Shown one piece after another: positions 1-5,498 of a stretch of 6,476 nucleotides of DNA. The stretch is from contig DASYFD010000392.1 of NCBI GenBank assembly GCA_036498625.1, forward strand, positions 1-6,476, written 5' to 3'. A model generated the notes under the pieces. That model was not told the DNA's origin, searched no databases, and worked only from the letters and a program-made list of their open reading frames with translations. The stretch is from VAZQ01 sp036498625 (GTDB lineage Bacteria > Pseudomonadota > Alphaproteobacteria > Rhizobiales > Xanthobacteraceae). A program made the position numbers and the translations under genes. Position 1 is the first letter of the stretch. Each line of letters starts with the position of its first letter.

Positions 1-1
1 C

Positions 2-607
2 GCGACCGTATCCCCGGACGATATTCCAGGACGCACGGACCAGCCGTTTCTGGTTCCGTTCGACTTCAAGCGGCTCGGCCTTCGAGTCCCCGCGATACTG
101 GTCTCTCCCTGGTTCAAGCCCGCCGTCGACTCGACCGTGTACAGCCACTCGACGATTCCCGGCTCGGTCATCGATGCCTTGCAGTTGCCCGGCGGATTTC
201 TCACCAAGCGGGATGAAAATGCCGCCAAGCTGACGGCCAAGTACCTGGTCGACGACGGCTCGCACGTCTGGCGGACCGATACGCCGGACCTCACCGTGTC
301 GGTGCAGCCGCAGGCGCTGGACATGATGCAGCGCGAAATTCTCGACGGCACGGTTCATCTGGACCCGCATCCGGAGCAGCGCAACCCGCTGCGCACGAAG
401 GACATTCAGGATCCCGAGCAAGCCAAGCGCTTCATGCGCACACAAATCTCGAAGCATCTCGAGCATTTTTTCGCCTCCAACGGGCAGCCGCACCTGGCCG
501 CTAAGCTCTCTGCCGACGATCAGTCCGCGACGCCGGCGATCAGCCCATCGCGCATTTCGGAGCTGCGCGGTTCCGAAAATCTTCCGACGAAGGGGGAGCG
601 GCCTTGA
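2..607 (+). CDS. Phosphoesterase (phospholipase C / acid phosphatase type), C-terminal part; 5' end outside window
   Basis: The frame is open from base 2 to a TGA at 605-607, giving 201 visible residues. The GTG at 137 is an internal valine, not the start, because family-like sequence continues upstream of it. The visible part has the usual C-terminal signature of the PF04185 phosphoesterase family (alkaline phosphatase superfamily): a phenylalanine-rich stretch, then RLGLRVPAILVSPWFKP, then YSHSTIPGSVIDAL and FLTKRDENAA. Family members hydrolyse phosphate esters such as phospholipid head groups or phosphomonoesters, usually outside the cytoplasm. The histidine of YSHST matches the position of the DHTS motif near the end of the catalytic domain, with serine replacing the usual aspartate. 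About 115 further residues follow, hydrophilic and without a motif I recognise. The N-terminal metal site and any signal peptide are not in the window, so activity and export cannot be judged. The next gene follows after 37 bases on the same strand, so co-transcription is likely. Confidence 0.8.
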   Translation, partial: ATVSPDDIPGRTDQPFLVPFDFKRLGLRVPAILVSPWFKPAVDSTVYSHSTIPGSVIDALQLPGGFLTKRDENAAKLTAKYLVDDGSHVWRTDTPDLTVSVQPQALDMMQREILDGTVHLDPHPEQRNPLRTKDIQDPEQAKRFMRTQISKHLEHFFASNGQPHLAAKLSADDQSATPAISPSRISELRGSENLPTKGERP

Positions 608-644
608 GCGGCGGATCGCACGCGGTCACGAAGCGGAGACGGCA

Positions 645-1160
645 ATGGCGGAAACGGCAGACATGGCTTGCATCCTGTTGATCCGCCATGGCGAAAAGTC
701 CGCGGACAACACCGACCCGCATTTGAGCGACCAGGGCCGTGCCCGCGCGGCTATGCTGGCGGCCCAATTGCCGGCGCTTTATCCCACCATCGCGAAGCTC
801 TATGCGACGGCGCCGTCCAGGGCGAGCAACCGGCCCTTTGAGACCATCGCGCCGCTCGCCACCGCGCTCGGCCTCAGCATTCACAACGGCTTCGCGGACA
901 AGGAATACGCCGCGCTCGCCGCGCATGTGCTGCAAGGTCTGGACAAGCTCGCGGGCAAGACCGTTGTGATCTGCTGGCATCATGAGAAGATCCCGGCCCT
1001 GGCGCGGGACGGCTTCGGCCAGACCGCGGCACCCGGCACATGGGACGATTCGGTGTACGACCAGATTTGGCAGATCGACTTCGTCACACGCACAGATTCG
1101 CGGTTTGCGATTCTGCCACAGCCGCCGCTCGCGGAGCCGCCGCCGGCGGCGGCCGATTGA
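645..1160 (+). CDS. Histidine phosphatase family protein (phosphoglycerate mutase-like)
   Basis: This 171-residue protein belongs to the histidine phosphatase superfamily (branch 1), whose members transfer phosphate from a substrate to an active-site histidine. The RHG motif is seen as IRHGEK at residues 13-18, making H15 the predicted phospho-acceptor with R14 beside it. R63 and E66 of SNRPFET match the second arginine region. The late histidine lies in ICWHHEKIP (H112/H113). The length is close to small SixA/RHGEK-type phosphatases of about 160-180 residues. There is no signal peptide or membrane segment, so it is probably cytosolic. The start at 645 is backed by a GGAG at 635-638, six bases upstream; an in-frame ATG at 663 also lies just before the core. 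The C-terminus ends in a proline/alanine-rich tail. The substrate cannot be read from the sequence. It sits 37 bases after a phosphoesterase and may share its transcript. Confidence 0.88.
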   Translation: MAETADMACILLIRHGEKSADNTDPHLSDQGRARAAMLAAQLPALYPTIAKLYATAPSRASNRPFETIAPLATALGLSIHNGFADKEYAALAAHVLQGLDKLAGKTVVICWHHEKIPALARDGFGQTAAPGTWDDSVYDQIWQIDFVTRTDSRFAILPQPPLAEPPPAAAD

Positions 1161-1198
1161 AAACTCCGGAAGCGCCAACTCCAATCTCGTGCGCTGAT

Positions 1199-1216
1199 GC
1201 GGGTCGCGACCCCCGC
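1199..1216. terminator. Short GC-rich palindrome between convergent genes, possible terminator
   Basis: The 58-base gap between the convergent histidine phosphatase and binding-protein genes contains the perfect palindrome GGGTCGCGACCC at 1201-1212. A competing 5-bp stem, GCGGG/CCCGC, spans 1199-1216. No T-run follows on either strand, so a classical intrinsic terminator is not shown. The position suits a shared transcript end, but the call rests mainly on location. Confidence 0.22.
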
Positions 1217-1218
1217 GA

Positions 1219-2175
1219 CTATTCCTCCGCGCCCAGGCCCCGGAACACCTCGCTGAGCTGGGCGCTCATGGGCAGGCTGAGCGATTCGCCGTTCGGGCCG
1301 GGTTGCAGAAACCATCTGCGATACGTGTCGGCGAGCACTCGACTTCGCCCCATGGTCAGGAAGGCGCGGGTCACCGCCGCCGCCATCAAGGGATCGTCCC
1401 GGCGGAACATGATGCCGTACGGCTCGTAGGTGATGAAATCGCCCACCACCGCCATGGCGGCTTCCGCCTTCCTGGCGACGATGAAGCCGTAGAGCAGCAC
1501 ATCGTCGGTCGCAAAGGCGTCGGCCTTGGCGTCCGCCAGCATGGCGTAGCTCTCGTCGTGGTCGCGCGCCGAGACGACGGCGATGCCGAGCTTGTATTTG
1601 TCATTGAGCTGGTTCATCGCGGCTTGGTTGGTCGTGCCGGAGGTGACGACCAGCGTCTTGCCGCCGAGGTCCCGGAAGGAGCTGATGCCGGAGGAACGCC
1701 TGACCAGAAGCTTGGTGCCGGCGACGTAGATGATCGGCGAGAACGCCACGCTCTGCTGGCGTTCGGTATTGCTCGTCGTCGAGCCGCATTCGAGATCGAC
1801 CTTGCCGGACGTCACCGCTTCTATGCGGCTGTCGGCCGTCACAGGCGCAAACAAGGCGCGGGTCGGATTGCCGCCCAGCTCACGCACGATCTCGTCGACG
1901 ATCCCGAGGCACAGATCGATGGAATAACCGAGCGGCCGCGACCCGCCCTGCCGGACGAAGGAGAAGGGAAACGAGGCTTCGCGATAGCCGATGACGACGG
2001 CACCGCTGTCGCGCACCTTCTTCAGCGTTCCGGACAGGACGGCGGGCATGCTGTCCTCACTCGCCGGGGGCGGAGCGGTGCGATCAGCCCCGCCCAGATC
2101 CTCCGCGCCAGCGCGCAATGCTGGCAGCGCGATACCGGCCGCGAATGCGATGGCGAGCGCCATGGTCTTGTTCAA
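1219..2175 (-). CDS. gltI: GltI-type periplasmic glutamate/aspartate-binding protein
   Basis: This is a family 3 solute-binding protein (SBP_bac_3), 318 residues from the TTG at 2175. That start has AAGGAGG five bases upstream, whereas the in-frame ATG at 2163 is 17 bases away and the ATG at 2220 would put charged sequence before the signal peptide. Residues 1-24 form a Sec signal peptide (NKT, hydrophobic core, cut after AGA). There is no lipobox cysteine, so the protein should be soluble in the periplasm. Compared from memory with E. coli GltI, shared blocks include YREASFPFSF, LECGSTTSNTERQ, VVTSGTTNQA and SARDHDES. Residues aligned with known acidic ligand contacts are R65, R117, S132 and H206; the fifth, a serine in GltI, is alanine here (A114). 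A linker of about 25 residues, proline- and acid-rich, precedes the first lobe and is longer than in GltI. Only a symporter gene lies upstream; no gltJKL permease or ATPase genes are present in the window. Confidence 0.88.
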   Translation of the reverse strand: MNKTMALAIAFAAGIALPALRAGAEDLGGADRTAPPPASEDSMPAVLSGTLKKVRDSGAVVIGYREASFPFSFVRQGGSRPLGYSIDLCLGIVDEIVRELGGNPTRALFAPVTADSRIEAVTSGKVDLECGSTTSNTERQQSVAFSPIIYVAGTKLLVRRSSGISSFRDLGGKTLVVTSGTTNQAAMNQLNDKYKLGIAVVSARDHDESYAMLADAKADAFATDDVLLYGFIVARKAEAAMAVVGDFITYEPYGIMFRRDDPLMAAAVTRAFLTMGRSRVLADTYRRWFLQPGPNGESLSLPMSAQLSEVFRGLGAEE

Positions 2176-2180
2176 GTAGG

Positions 2181-2187
2181 CCTCCTT
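2181..2187 (-). promoter_or_regulatory. Ribosome binding site deciding the TTG start of the binding protein
   Basis: The sequence AAGGAGG, a near-perfect Shine-Dalgarno match, lies five bases before the TTG at 2175-2173. This spacing favours TTG over the downstream ATG at 2163 and the upstream ATG at 2220. The stretch from the Shine-Dalgarno to the second codon is almost identical to that of the symporter gene. Confidence 0.75.
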
Positions 2188-2220
2188 CGCGAGCATCCGG
2201 ATGAGCGCGACGGCGCGCAT

Positions 2221-2259
2221 CCGGTCCGTTCATTTTTCAGCTTGCTAGGCCGGGACCGG
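2221..2259 (-). repeat. Intercistronic stem-loop between symporter and binding-protein genes
   Basis: Arms CCGGTCC (2221-2227) and GGACCGG (2253-2259) are perfect 7-bp complements around a 25-base loop that includes the symporter's TAG stop at 2247-2245. In the transcript the element would sit just ahead of the binding-protein gene. It could act as an mRNA stability or processing element that sets the two products at different levels. There is no T-run after it, so it is unlikely to terminate transcription. The function is inferred only from position and pairing. Confidence 0.35.
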
Positions 2260-3513
2260 TCGCGGCACCACTGCTCCCGCGGGATCGTCCTGCGCCGGGC
2301 CGAGCTCCTTCTCGAACTTGGCGACGGCCGAAGCCGCCAGCGAATTGCCGATGACGTTGGTGGCGCTGCGCCCCATGTCCAAAAACTGGTCAATGCCCAG
2401 GATCAGCAGGAGACCGGCTTCCGGGATGCCGAATTGCTTCAGCGTCGCGAGGATGACGACCAGGGAGGCGCGCGGCACGCCCGCGACGCCCTTCGAGGTG
2501 AGCATGAGCACCGCCGCCATGGCGAGCTGCTTGCTGAGCGGCATGTCCACGTTGTAGGCCTGCGCGATGAACATGGAGGCGAAGGTGCAATACGCCATGG
2601 TGCCGTCAAGGTTGAAGGAATAGCCAAGCGGCAGGACGAAGCTCGCGATCTTCTTCGACACGCCAAACTTCTCGAGCTGCTCGAGTATCTTCGGATAGGA
2701 AGCCTCCGAGCTCGCCGTCGAGAACGCGAGCAGGAAAGGCTCGTACATTCGCCGCACGAGATCGGCCATGCGCGCGCCGAGCGTAAGATAGCCGACGAAC
2801 AGCAGGATGGCCCACAGCAGGGCGAGGGTGAGGTAGAAACCGCCGAGGAATTTGGCGAAGTTCAGCAGGATGCCCGGCCCCGACTTGGTGATGACCGAAG
2901 CCACCGAGGCGCACACCGCGATGGGCGCGAGCTTCATCACATAGCCGGTGATGATCAGCATCACGTGCGAGACGTTGTCGGCGAACTCGAGCAGCGGATG
3001 GCCGCGCTCCCCCAGCGCCACCAGGGCGACGCCGGCGAAGATCGAGAACACCACGATCTGCAGGATCTCGCCGTCGGCGAGAGCCTTGAAGATCGAGGTC
3101 GGCACCACATGATCGATGAAATTCTCGATGCTGAAGGCGGAGGTGGCGAGATTGGCGGTCGTGCTGCTCTGATCCGCGATGGCGATGCCGACGCCCGGCT
3201 GCAGGAGATCCACCATGAACAGGCCGAGCAGCAGCGAGACGATCGAGGCGCACACGAACCAGCCCATGGTCTTGGCGCCGACGCGCCCGACCGTCGCCGC
3301 ATCGCCCATGTGGCCGATGCCGACCACCAGCGTCGAGAACACCAGGGGGCCGATGATCATCTTGATCAGCCGCAGAAAGATGGAGCTGATCATCGACATG
3401 TATTTGGCGACATCGGCCGCGGTCGATGGATCCGGAAGCGAGTAGTAGCTGGTGATGCCGAGAATGACTCCGAGCACCAATCCGGCCATCACATAGAGGA
3501 AATTCCTGTTCAA
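2245..3513 (-). CDS. gltP: GltP-type glutamate/aspartate:cation symporter (DAACS family)
   Basis: This 422-residue inner-membrane protein of the SDF/DAACS family (PF00375) couples uptake of acidic amino acids or dicarboxylates to H+ or Na+. Length matches GltP/DctA (about 415-440). In order it shows N-terminal scaffold helices, the serine-rich hairpin HP1 as STASSEAS (265-272), NLDGT in TM7 (301-305), hairpin HP2 as TSKGVAGVP (339-347), and the TM8 substrate motif DMGRSATN (379-386). R382 fits the arginine that holds the side-chain carboxylate. D379 matches the aspartate that contacts the substrate amino group in GltPh, a position that is serine in DctA, so an amino acid substrate is favoured over succinate or malate. 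N390 replaces the GltPh cation-site aspartate, as in proton-coupled GltP. Translation starts at a TTG behind AGGAGG. The gene leads a likely two-gene operon with the binding protein 69 bases downstream. Confidence 0.93.
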   Translation of the reverse strand: MNRNFLYVMAGLVLGVILGITSYYSLPDPSTAADVAKYMSMISSIFLRLIKMIIGPLVFSTLVVGIGHMGDAATVGRVGAKTMGWFVCASIVSLLLGLFMVDLLQPGVGIAIADQSSTTANLATSAFSIENFIDHVVPTSIFKALADGEILQIVVFSIFAGVALVALGERGHPLLEFADNVSHVMLIITGYVMKLAPIAVCASVASVITKSGPGILLNFAKFLGGFYLTLALLWAILLFVGYLTLGARMADLVRRMYEPFLLAFSTASSEASYPKILEQLEKFGVSKKIASFVLPLGYSFNLDGTMAYCTFASMFIAQAYNVDMPLSKQLAMAAVLMLTSKGVAGVPRASLVVILATLKQFGIPEAGLLLILGIDQFLDMGRSATNVIGNSLAASAVAKFEKELGPAQDDPAGAVVPRPVPA

Positions 3514-3518
3514 GGCGG

Positions 3519-3524
3519 CCTCCT
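3519..3524 (-). promoter_or_regulatory. Ribosome binding site deciding the TTG start of the symporter
   Basis: AGGAGG sits five bases before the TTG at 3513-3511, and no ATG competes nearby. Starting here gives a protein that begins MNRNFLYVMAG, a typical short charged N-terminus leading into TM1. Confidence 0.75.
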
Positions 3525-3617
3525 GCGGTTCGCCGCGCGATCATCCTTGATCCGCGTCGCTTGACCGGCCCGATCCCTTGATGGCGGGAAGCCGTGCGGT
3601 CGAGCGTCTGGCTCGCG

Positions 3618-3646
3618 ATCATCGACGCTTAAATCGAAATACTCAA
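3618..3646 (-). promoter_or_regulatory. Possible sigma-70-type promoter for the symporter/binding-protein unit
   Basis: On the minus strand TTGAGT (3646-3641) and GATGAT (3623-3618) are separated by 17 bases, each matching four of six consensus positions. The site lies in the most AT-rich part of the 221-base gap after the MFS gene and would give a leader of about 100 bases. The leader contains two CCTTGAT copies (plus-strand 3545-3551 and 3576-3582), 31 bases apart, the first within GATCA-N4-TGATC (3539-3552). The evidence is weak because no conserved alignment is available. Confidence 0.3.
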
Positions 3647-3734
3647 GTGGCGACGGCGACGGGGCGGAGCGCGACCTGCCGTTATCGGAAGAGATGCAGC
3701 ACGGGATGACGCTCGACGCCCGGCCTGCGCATCG

Positions 3735-4910
3735 TCAATCCGTTTCGCGCGGCGCGCTGATTGCCGCCGGCGCGGCAATACGGTCGTAATAGCGGCAGAG
3801 CAGCGCCGCGGCGGCGCCTGCGGCCGGCACCGCGAGCAGGATCGCCGCCGAGAGCGGAAGGCCTGCGAAGGCGAACCCCGCCGCGATCAGGCAGGTGCCG
3901 CCGCAGCCGATGTCCCAGGCGCCCTCGGTCACGATGTGGAAGCGCAAAGGGCATGGCGACGCCTTGGCCAGGTTGTAGAGCGCCGTCATCAACGCCGGTA
4001 TCAGCAGCGCGGAGGAGAAGGCTCCGGCCGCGTTGGCGCTGACGGCAAGCCAGGGCGAGCCAACGCTCGCGGCCCGCAGCAGCAGGACGACCACCGCCAC
4101 CGCATAGGCGACGAGGACCGAGCGGCGGCCGTATCCGGCGTCGATATGGCGGCCGAGCACAAGCCCGCATGCGGCGCCGACCAGAGCCGCGAGCGCCATG
4201 GCGCCCCCATAGGCCGCGAAGCTCTCTCCCAATGAGATGAACAGGGCGATCTGCCAGACGTAATGATAGCCCGCCGCGAAGGCTCCATCCGCCAGGAAGA
4301 GCGTCGAGCCTAGGCGCGCGGCGCGAAAAGCGCCTGGCACCGCCGCGGCCACCGCCACGTCGGGCGCGCCGATCAGCGGCAAGACGGCGAGCGCATAGAT
4401 CAGTCCCACGGCCGCGAATGTGGGACCAGGACCGGCCGCGACCAGCGCCCAGCCGCCGATCAGCGGGGCGACGATCCCGAGCAGCGTGGCCAGCGCCTCG
4501 CGCGCCCCGATCTGGTGGCCGCGATGCTCGGCATCGCCGATGACGGCGAAGTAGGCGTGAAAGCAGGTCCAGTAGAAGACCCCGGCGAGCGAGGCGACGA
4601 GGGTGAAGGCAGCCAATGGCAGGTCTACGCCATGGACCAGGGCCAGGATCGGGTATGTGGCGGCGGTCGCGAGCGTGCCGAAGATGAGCGCAGGCTTGAG
4701 GCCGAAGCGCAGCGCGAACGGCAGAACCGCCGGGCGCATGACGAAGCGGCCGGCCAAGAGCGCCGCCAATACGGTGAGCGTCGCCGCGACGGAGACCCCT
4801 GCCCGCAGCAGATAGACGAACACGAAGGCGCCGCCGCCCGTCTCGGCGAAGGCCTGGATGCCATAGTGCAGGTTGGCGCGGTTGACCGCGCGGTTGCGAA
4901 AGAAGGCCAT
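3735..4910 (-). CDS. Major facilitator superfamily (MFS) transporter, substrate unknown
   Basis: The protein has 391 residues from the ATG at 4910, the usual size for a 12-helix MFS carrier. About twelve hydrophobic segments can be picked out between residues 20 and 373. The second half carries a clear loop motif, GRHIDAGYGRRS (253-264), the form of MFS motif A between helices 8 and 9. The matching first-half loop (GRFVMRPAVLPFALRFG, 54-70) is degenerate. A conserved-looking block, FYWTCFHAYFAVIGD (112-126), leads into helix 5 and may belong to the translocation path. The frame stays open 113 codons upstream to 5249, but that extension is arginine-rich, has no membrane or signal features and is unlike the core, so I rejected it. 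The ATG itself has no clear Shine-Dalgarno sequence. The gene is transcribed towards the symporter unit, 221 bases away, and is divergent from the NTF2-like gene. Neither neighbour indicates the substrate. Confidence 0.82.
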   Translation of the reverse strand: MAFFRNRAVNRANLHYGIQAFAETGGGAFVFVYLLRAGVSVAATLTVLAALLAGRFVMRPAVLPFALRFGLKPALIFGTLATAATYPILALVHGVDLPLAAFTLVASLAGVFYWTCFHAYFAVIGDAEHRGHQIGAREALATLLGIVAPLIGGWALVAAGPGPTFAAVGLIYALAVLPLIGAPDVAVAAAVPGAFRAARLGSTLFLADGAFAAGYHYVWQIALFISLGESFAAYGGAMALAALVGAACGLVLGRHIDAGYGRRSVLVAYAVAVVVLLLRAASVGSPWLAVSANAAGAFSSALLIPALMTALYNLAKASPCPLRFHIVTEGAWDIGCGGTCLIAAGFAFAGLPLSAAILLAVPAAGAAAALLCRYYDRIAAPAAISAPRETD

Positions 4911-5034
4911 TGCGGAGGGGGCTCGGTGAAAAGTGAAAATGCGGACGCGCCGCTGTCGTGGCTCGAGGCGCAACACAATAGCGCGTTGCCCGATCCGTTC
5001 ACGCCGAAATTCTCCTGCAAAATCAAAGGGGGCC

Positions 5035-5060
5035 CTTGTAAAGAACAACAGATTTACAAG
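5035..5060. promoter_or_regulatory. Operator-like inverted repeat CTTGTAAA-N10-TTTACAAG
   Basis: The 8-bp arms at 5035-5042 and 5053-5060 are perfect complements around a 10-base spacer, a geometry typical of a dimeric repressor site (TetR- or GntR-type). The half-site core TGTAAAGA recurs at 5077-5084, exactly 40 bases after its first copy at 5037. On the plus strand TTTACA (5053-5058) and TGTAAA (5077-5082) are 18 bases apart and could double as a weak -35/-10 pair. It lies 125 bases upstream of the MFS start. No regulator gene is visible in the window. Confidence 0.35.
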
Positions 5061-5178
5061 CCCGGGGAATCTCGCGTGTAAAGACAGGCGCTGCGCCGCG
5101 ATCCGCGCCAAATAGCAACGAATATCAAGCGACGAACAAGCCGCCCTGTTGCTGCCTCGCGGCCGGCGTCCACCACCA

Positions 5179-5205
5179 GGGCGTTTACGCCCGTCTTCGA
5201 CGGGC
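5179..5205. repeat. Two overlapping, mutually exclusive hairpins
   Basis: GGGCG-TTTA-CGCCC (5179-5192) and GCCCGTC-TTC-GACGGGC (5189-5205, 7 perfect pairs) share bases 5189-5192, so only one can form at a time. The arrangement recalls an attenuator or RNA switch but may be chance in GC-rich DNA. No T-run follows on either strand. Confidence 0.3.
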
Positions 5206-5302
5206 CACGACCAAACAAACGCTCGGCGCGGCCTCTCGTCCGGGCACACCAGCTCATTTTCAATTTCACGAATAATCTGATTTGCAAGGTGGCGTCAACA
5301 GT

Positions 5303-5344
5303 GAGTGCTCGCCATGTGCCTGTTTGGGAGCGGGAGGAGCACTC
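5303..5344. repeat. Inverted repeat GAGTGCTC-N26-GAGCACTC next to palindrome CCACGTGG
   Basis: The perfect 8-bp arms are at 5303-5310 and 5337-5344, with a 26-base loop. The right arm abuts the palindrome CCACGTGG at 5344-5351. It lies about 155 bases upstream of the NTF2-like start and could be an operator or a leader RNA stem. No known family is recognised. Confidence 0.25.
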
Positions 5345-5498
5345 CACGTGGGCCGACCTTCAAATCCTTGATTTCGACCGTGTCGAGAGCGGACTCATCA
5401 AGGTAATCTGCCCCAATTTCGACTCGGGTCACGCGCTAAAGACGCCGCTCAGGGCGCAGCGACAGTTGCCGCCCCTCAGCCATCCACCCGGAGCCGCC

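Larger units (their letters stand above)
4911..5498. other. 588-base intergenic region between divergent genes
   Basis: No convincing coding sequence is seen here on either strand. The open frames that cross it are extensions of the MFS and NTF2-like genes or short arginine-rich frames without recognisable features. Two local AT-rich patches (about 5020-5060 and 5250-5285) stand out against the GC-rich flanks and are the likeliest promoter areas. The region holds an 8+8 bp inverted repeat (5035-5060), a third matching half-site (5077-5084), overlapping hairpins (5179-5205) and a further 8+8 bp inverted repeat (5303-5344). Confidence 0.6.

Noticed and set aside
540..1184. A 214-residue minus-strand open frame
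   Set aside because: It is antisense to the histidine phosphatase, arginine-rich and without motifs, whereas the plus-strand frame carries the intact RHG signature.
2163..2220. Alternative ATG starts for the binding protein at 2220 and 2163
   Set aside because: The first adds charged residues before the signal peptide and the second is 17 bases from the Shine-Dalgarno. The TTG at 2175 has ideal spacing.
1303..3564. A 753-residue plus-strand open frame
   Set aside because: It runs antisense through the symporter and binding-protein genes. Its translation is dominated by His, Arg, Asp and Glu with no recognisable domain, as expected for the complement of GC-rich coding DNA.
3601..3615. Hairpin CGAGC-GTCTG-GCTCG before the symporter gene
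   Set aside because: A 5-bp stem is expected by chance at this base composition and has no T-run.
4911..5249. N-terminal extension of 113 residues on the MFS transporter
   Set aside because: The extension is arginine-rich, lacks membrane or signal features and starts without a ribosome binding site. The ATG at 4910 gives a normal MFS length.
5272..5298. Minus-strand TTGACG and GATTAT as a promoter for the MFS gene
   Set aside because: The spacing is only 15 bases, the -10 match is four of six, and the leader would be over 350 bases. This is too weak to list.
5054..5347. A 97-residue minus-strand open frame in the intergenic region
   Set aside because: There is no recognisable domain, the composition is Arg/Ala-rich, no clear ribosome site is seen and it crosses the inverted repeats. 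It may be chance.
5289..5498. N-terminal extension of 70 residues on the NTF2-like protein from a GTG
   Set aside because: The ATG at 5499 has a well-spaced GGAG and begins the domain. The upstream codons show no similarity to the family.
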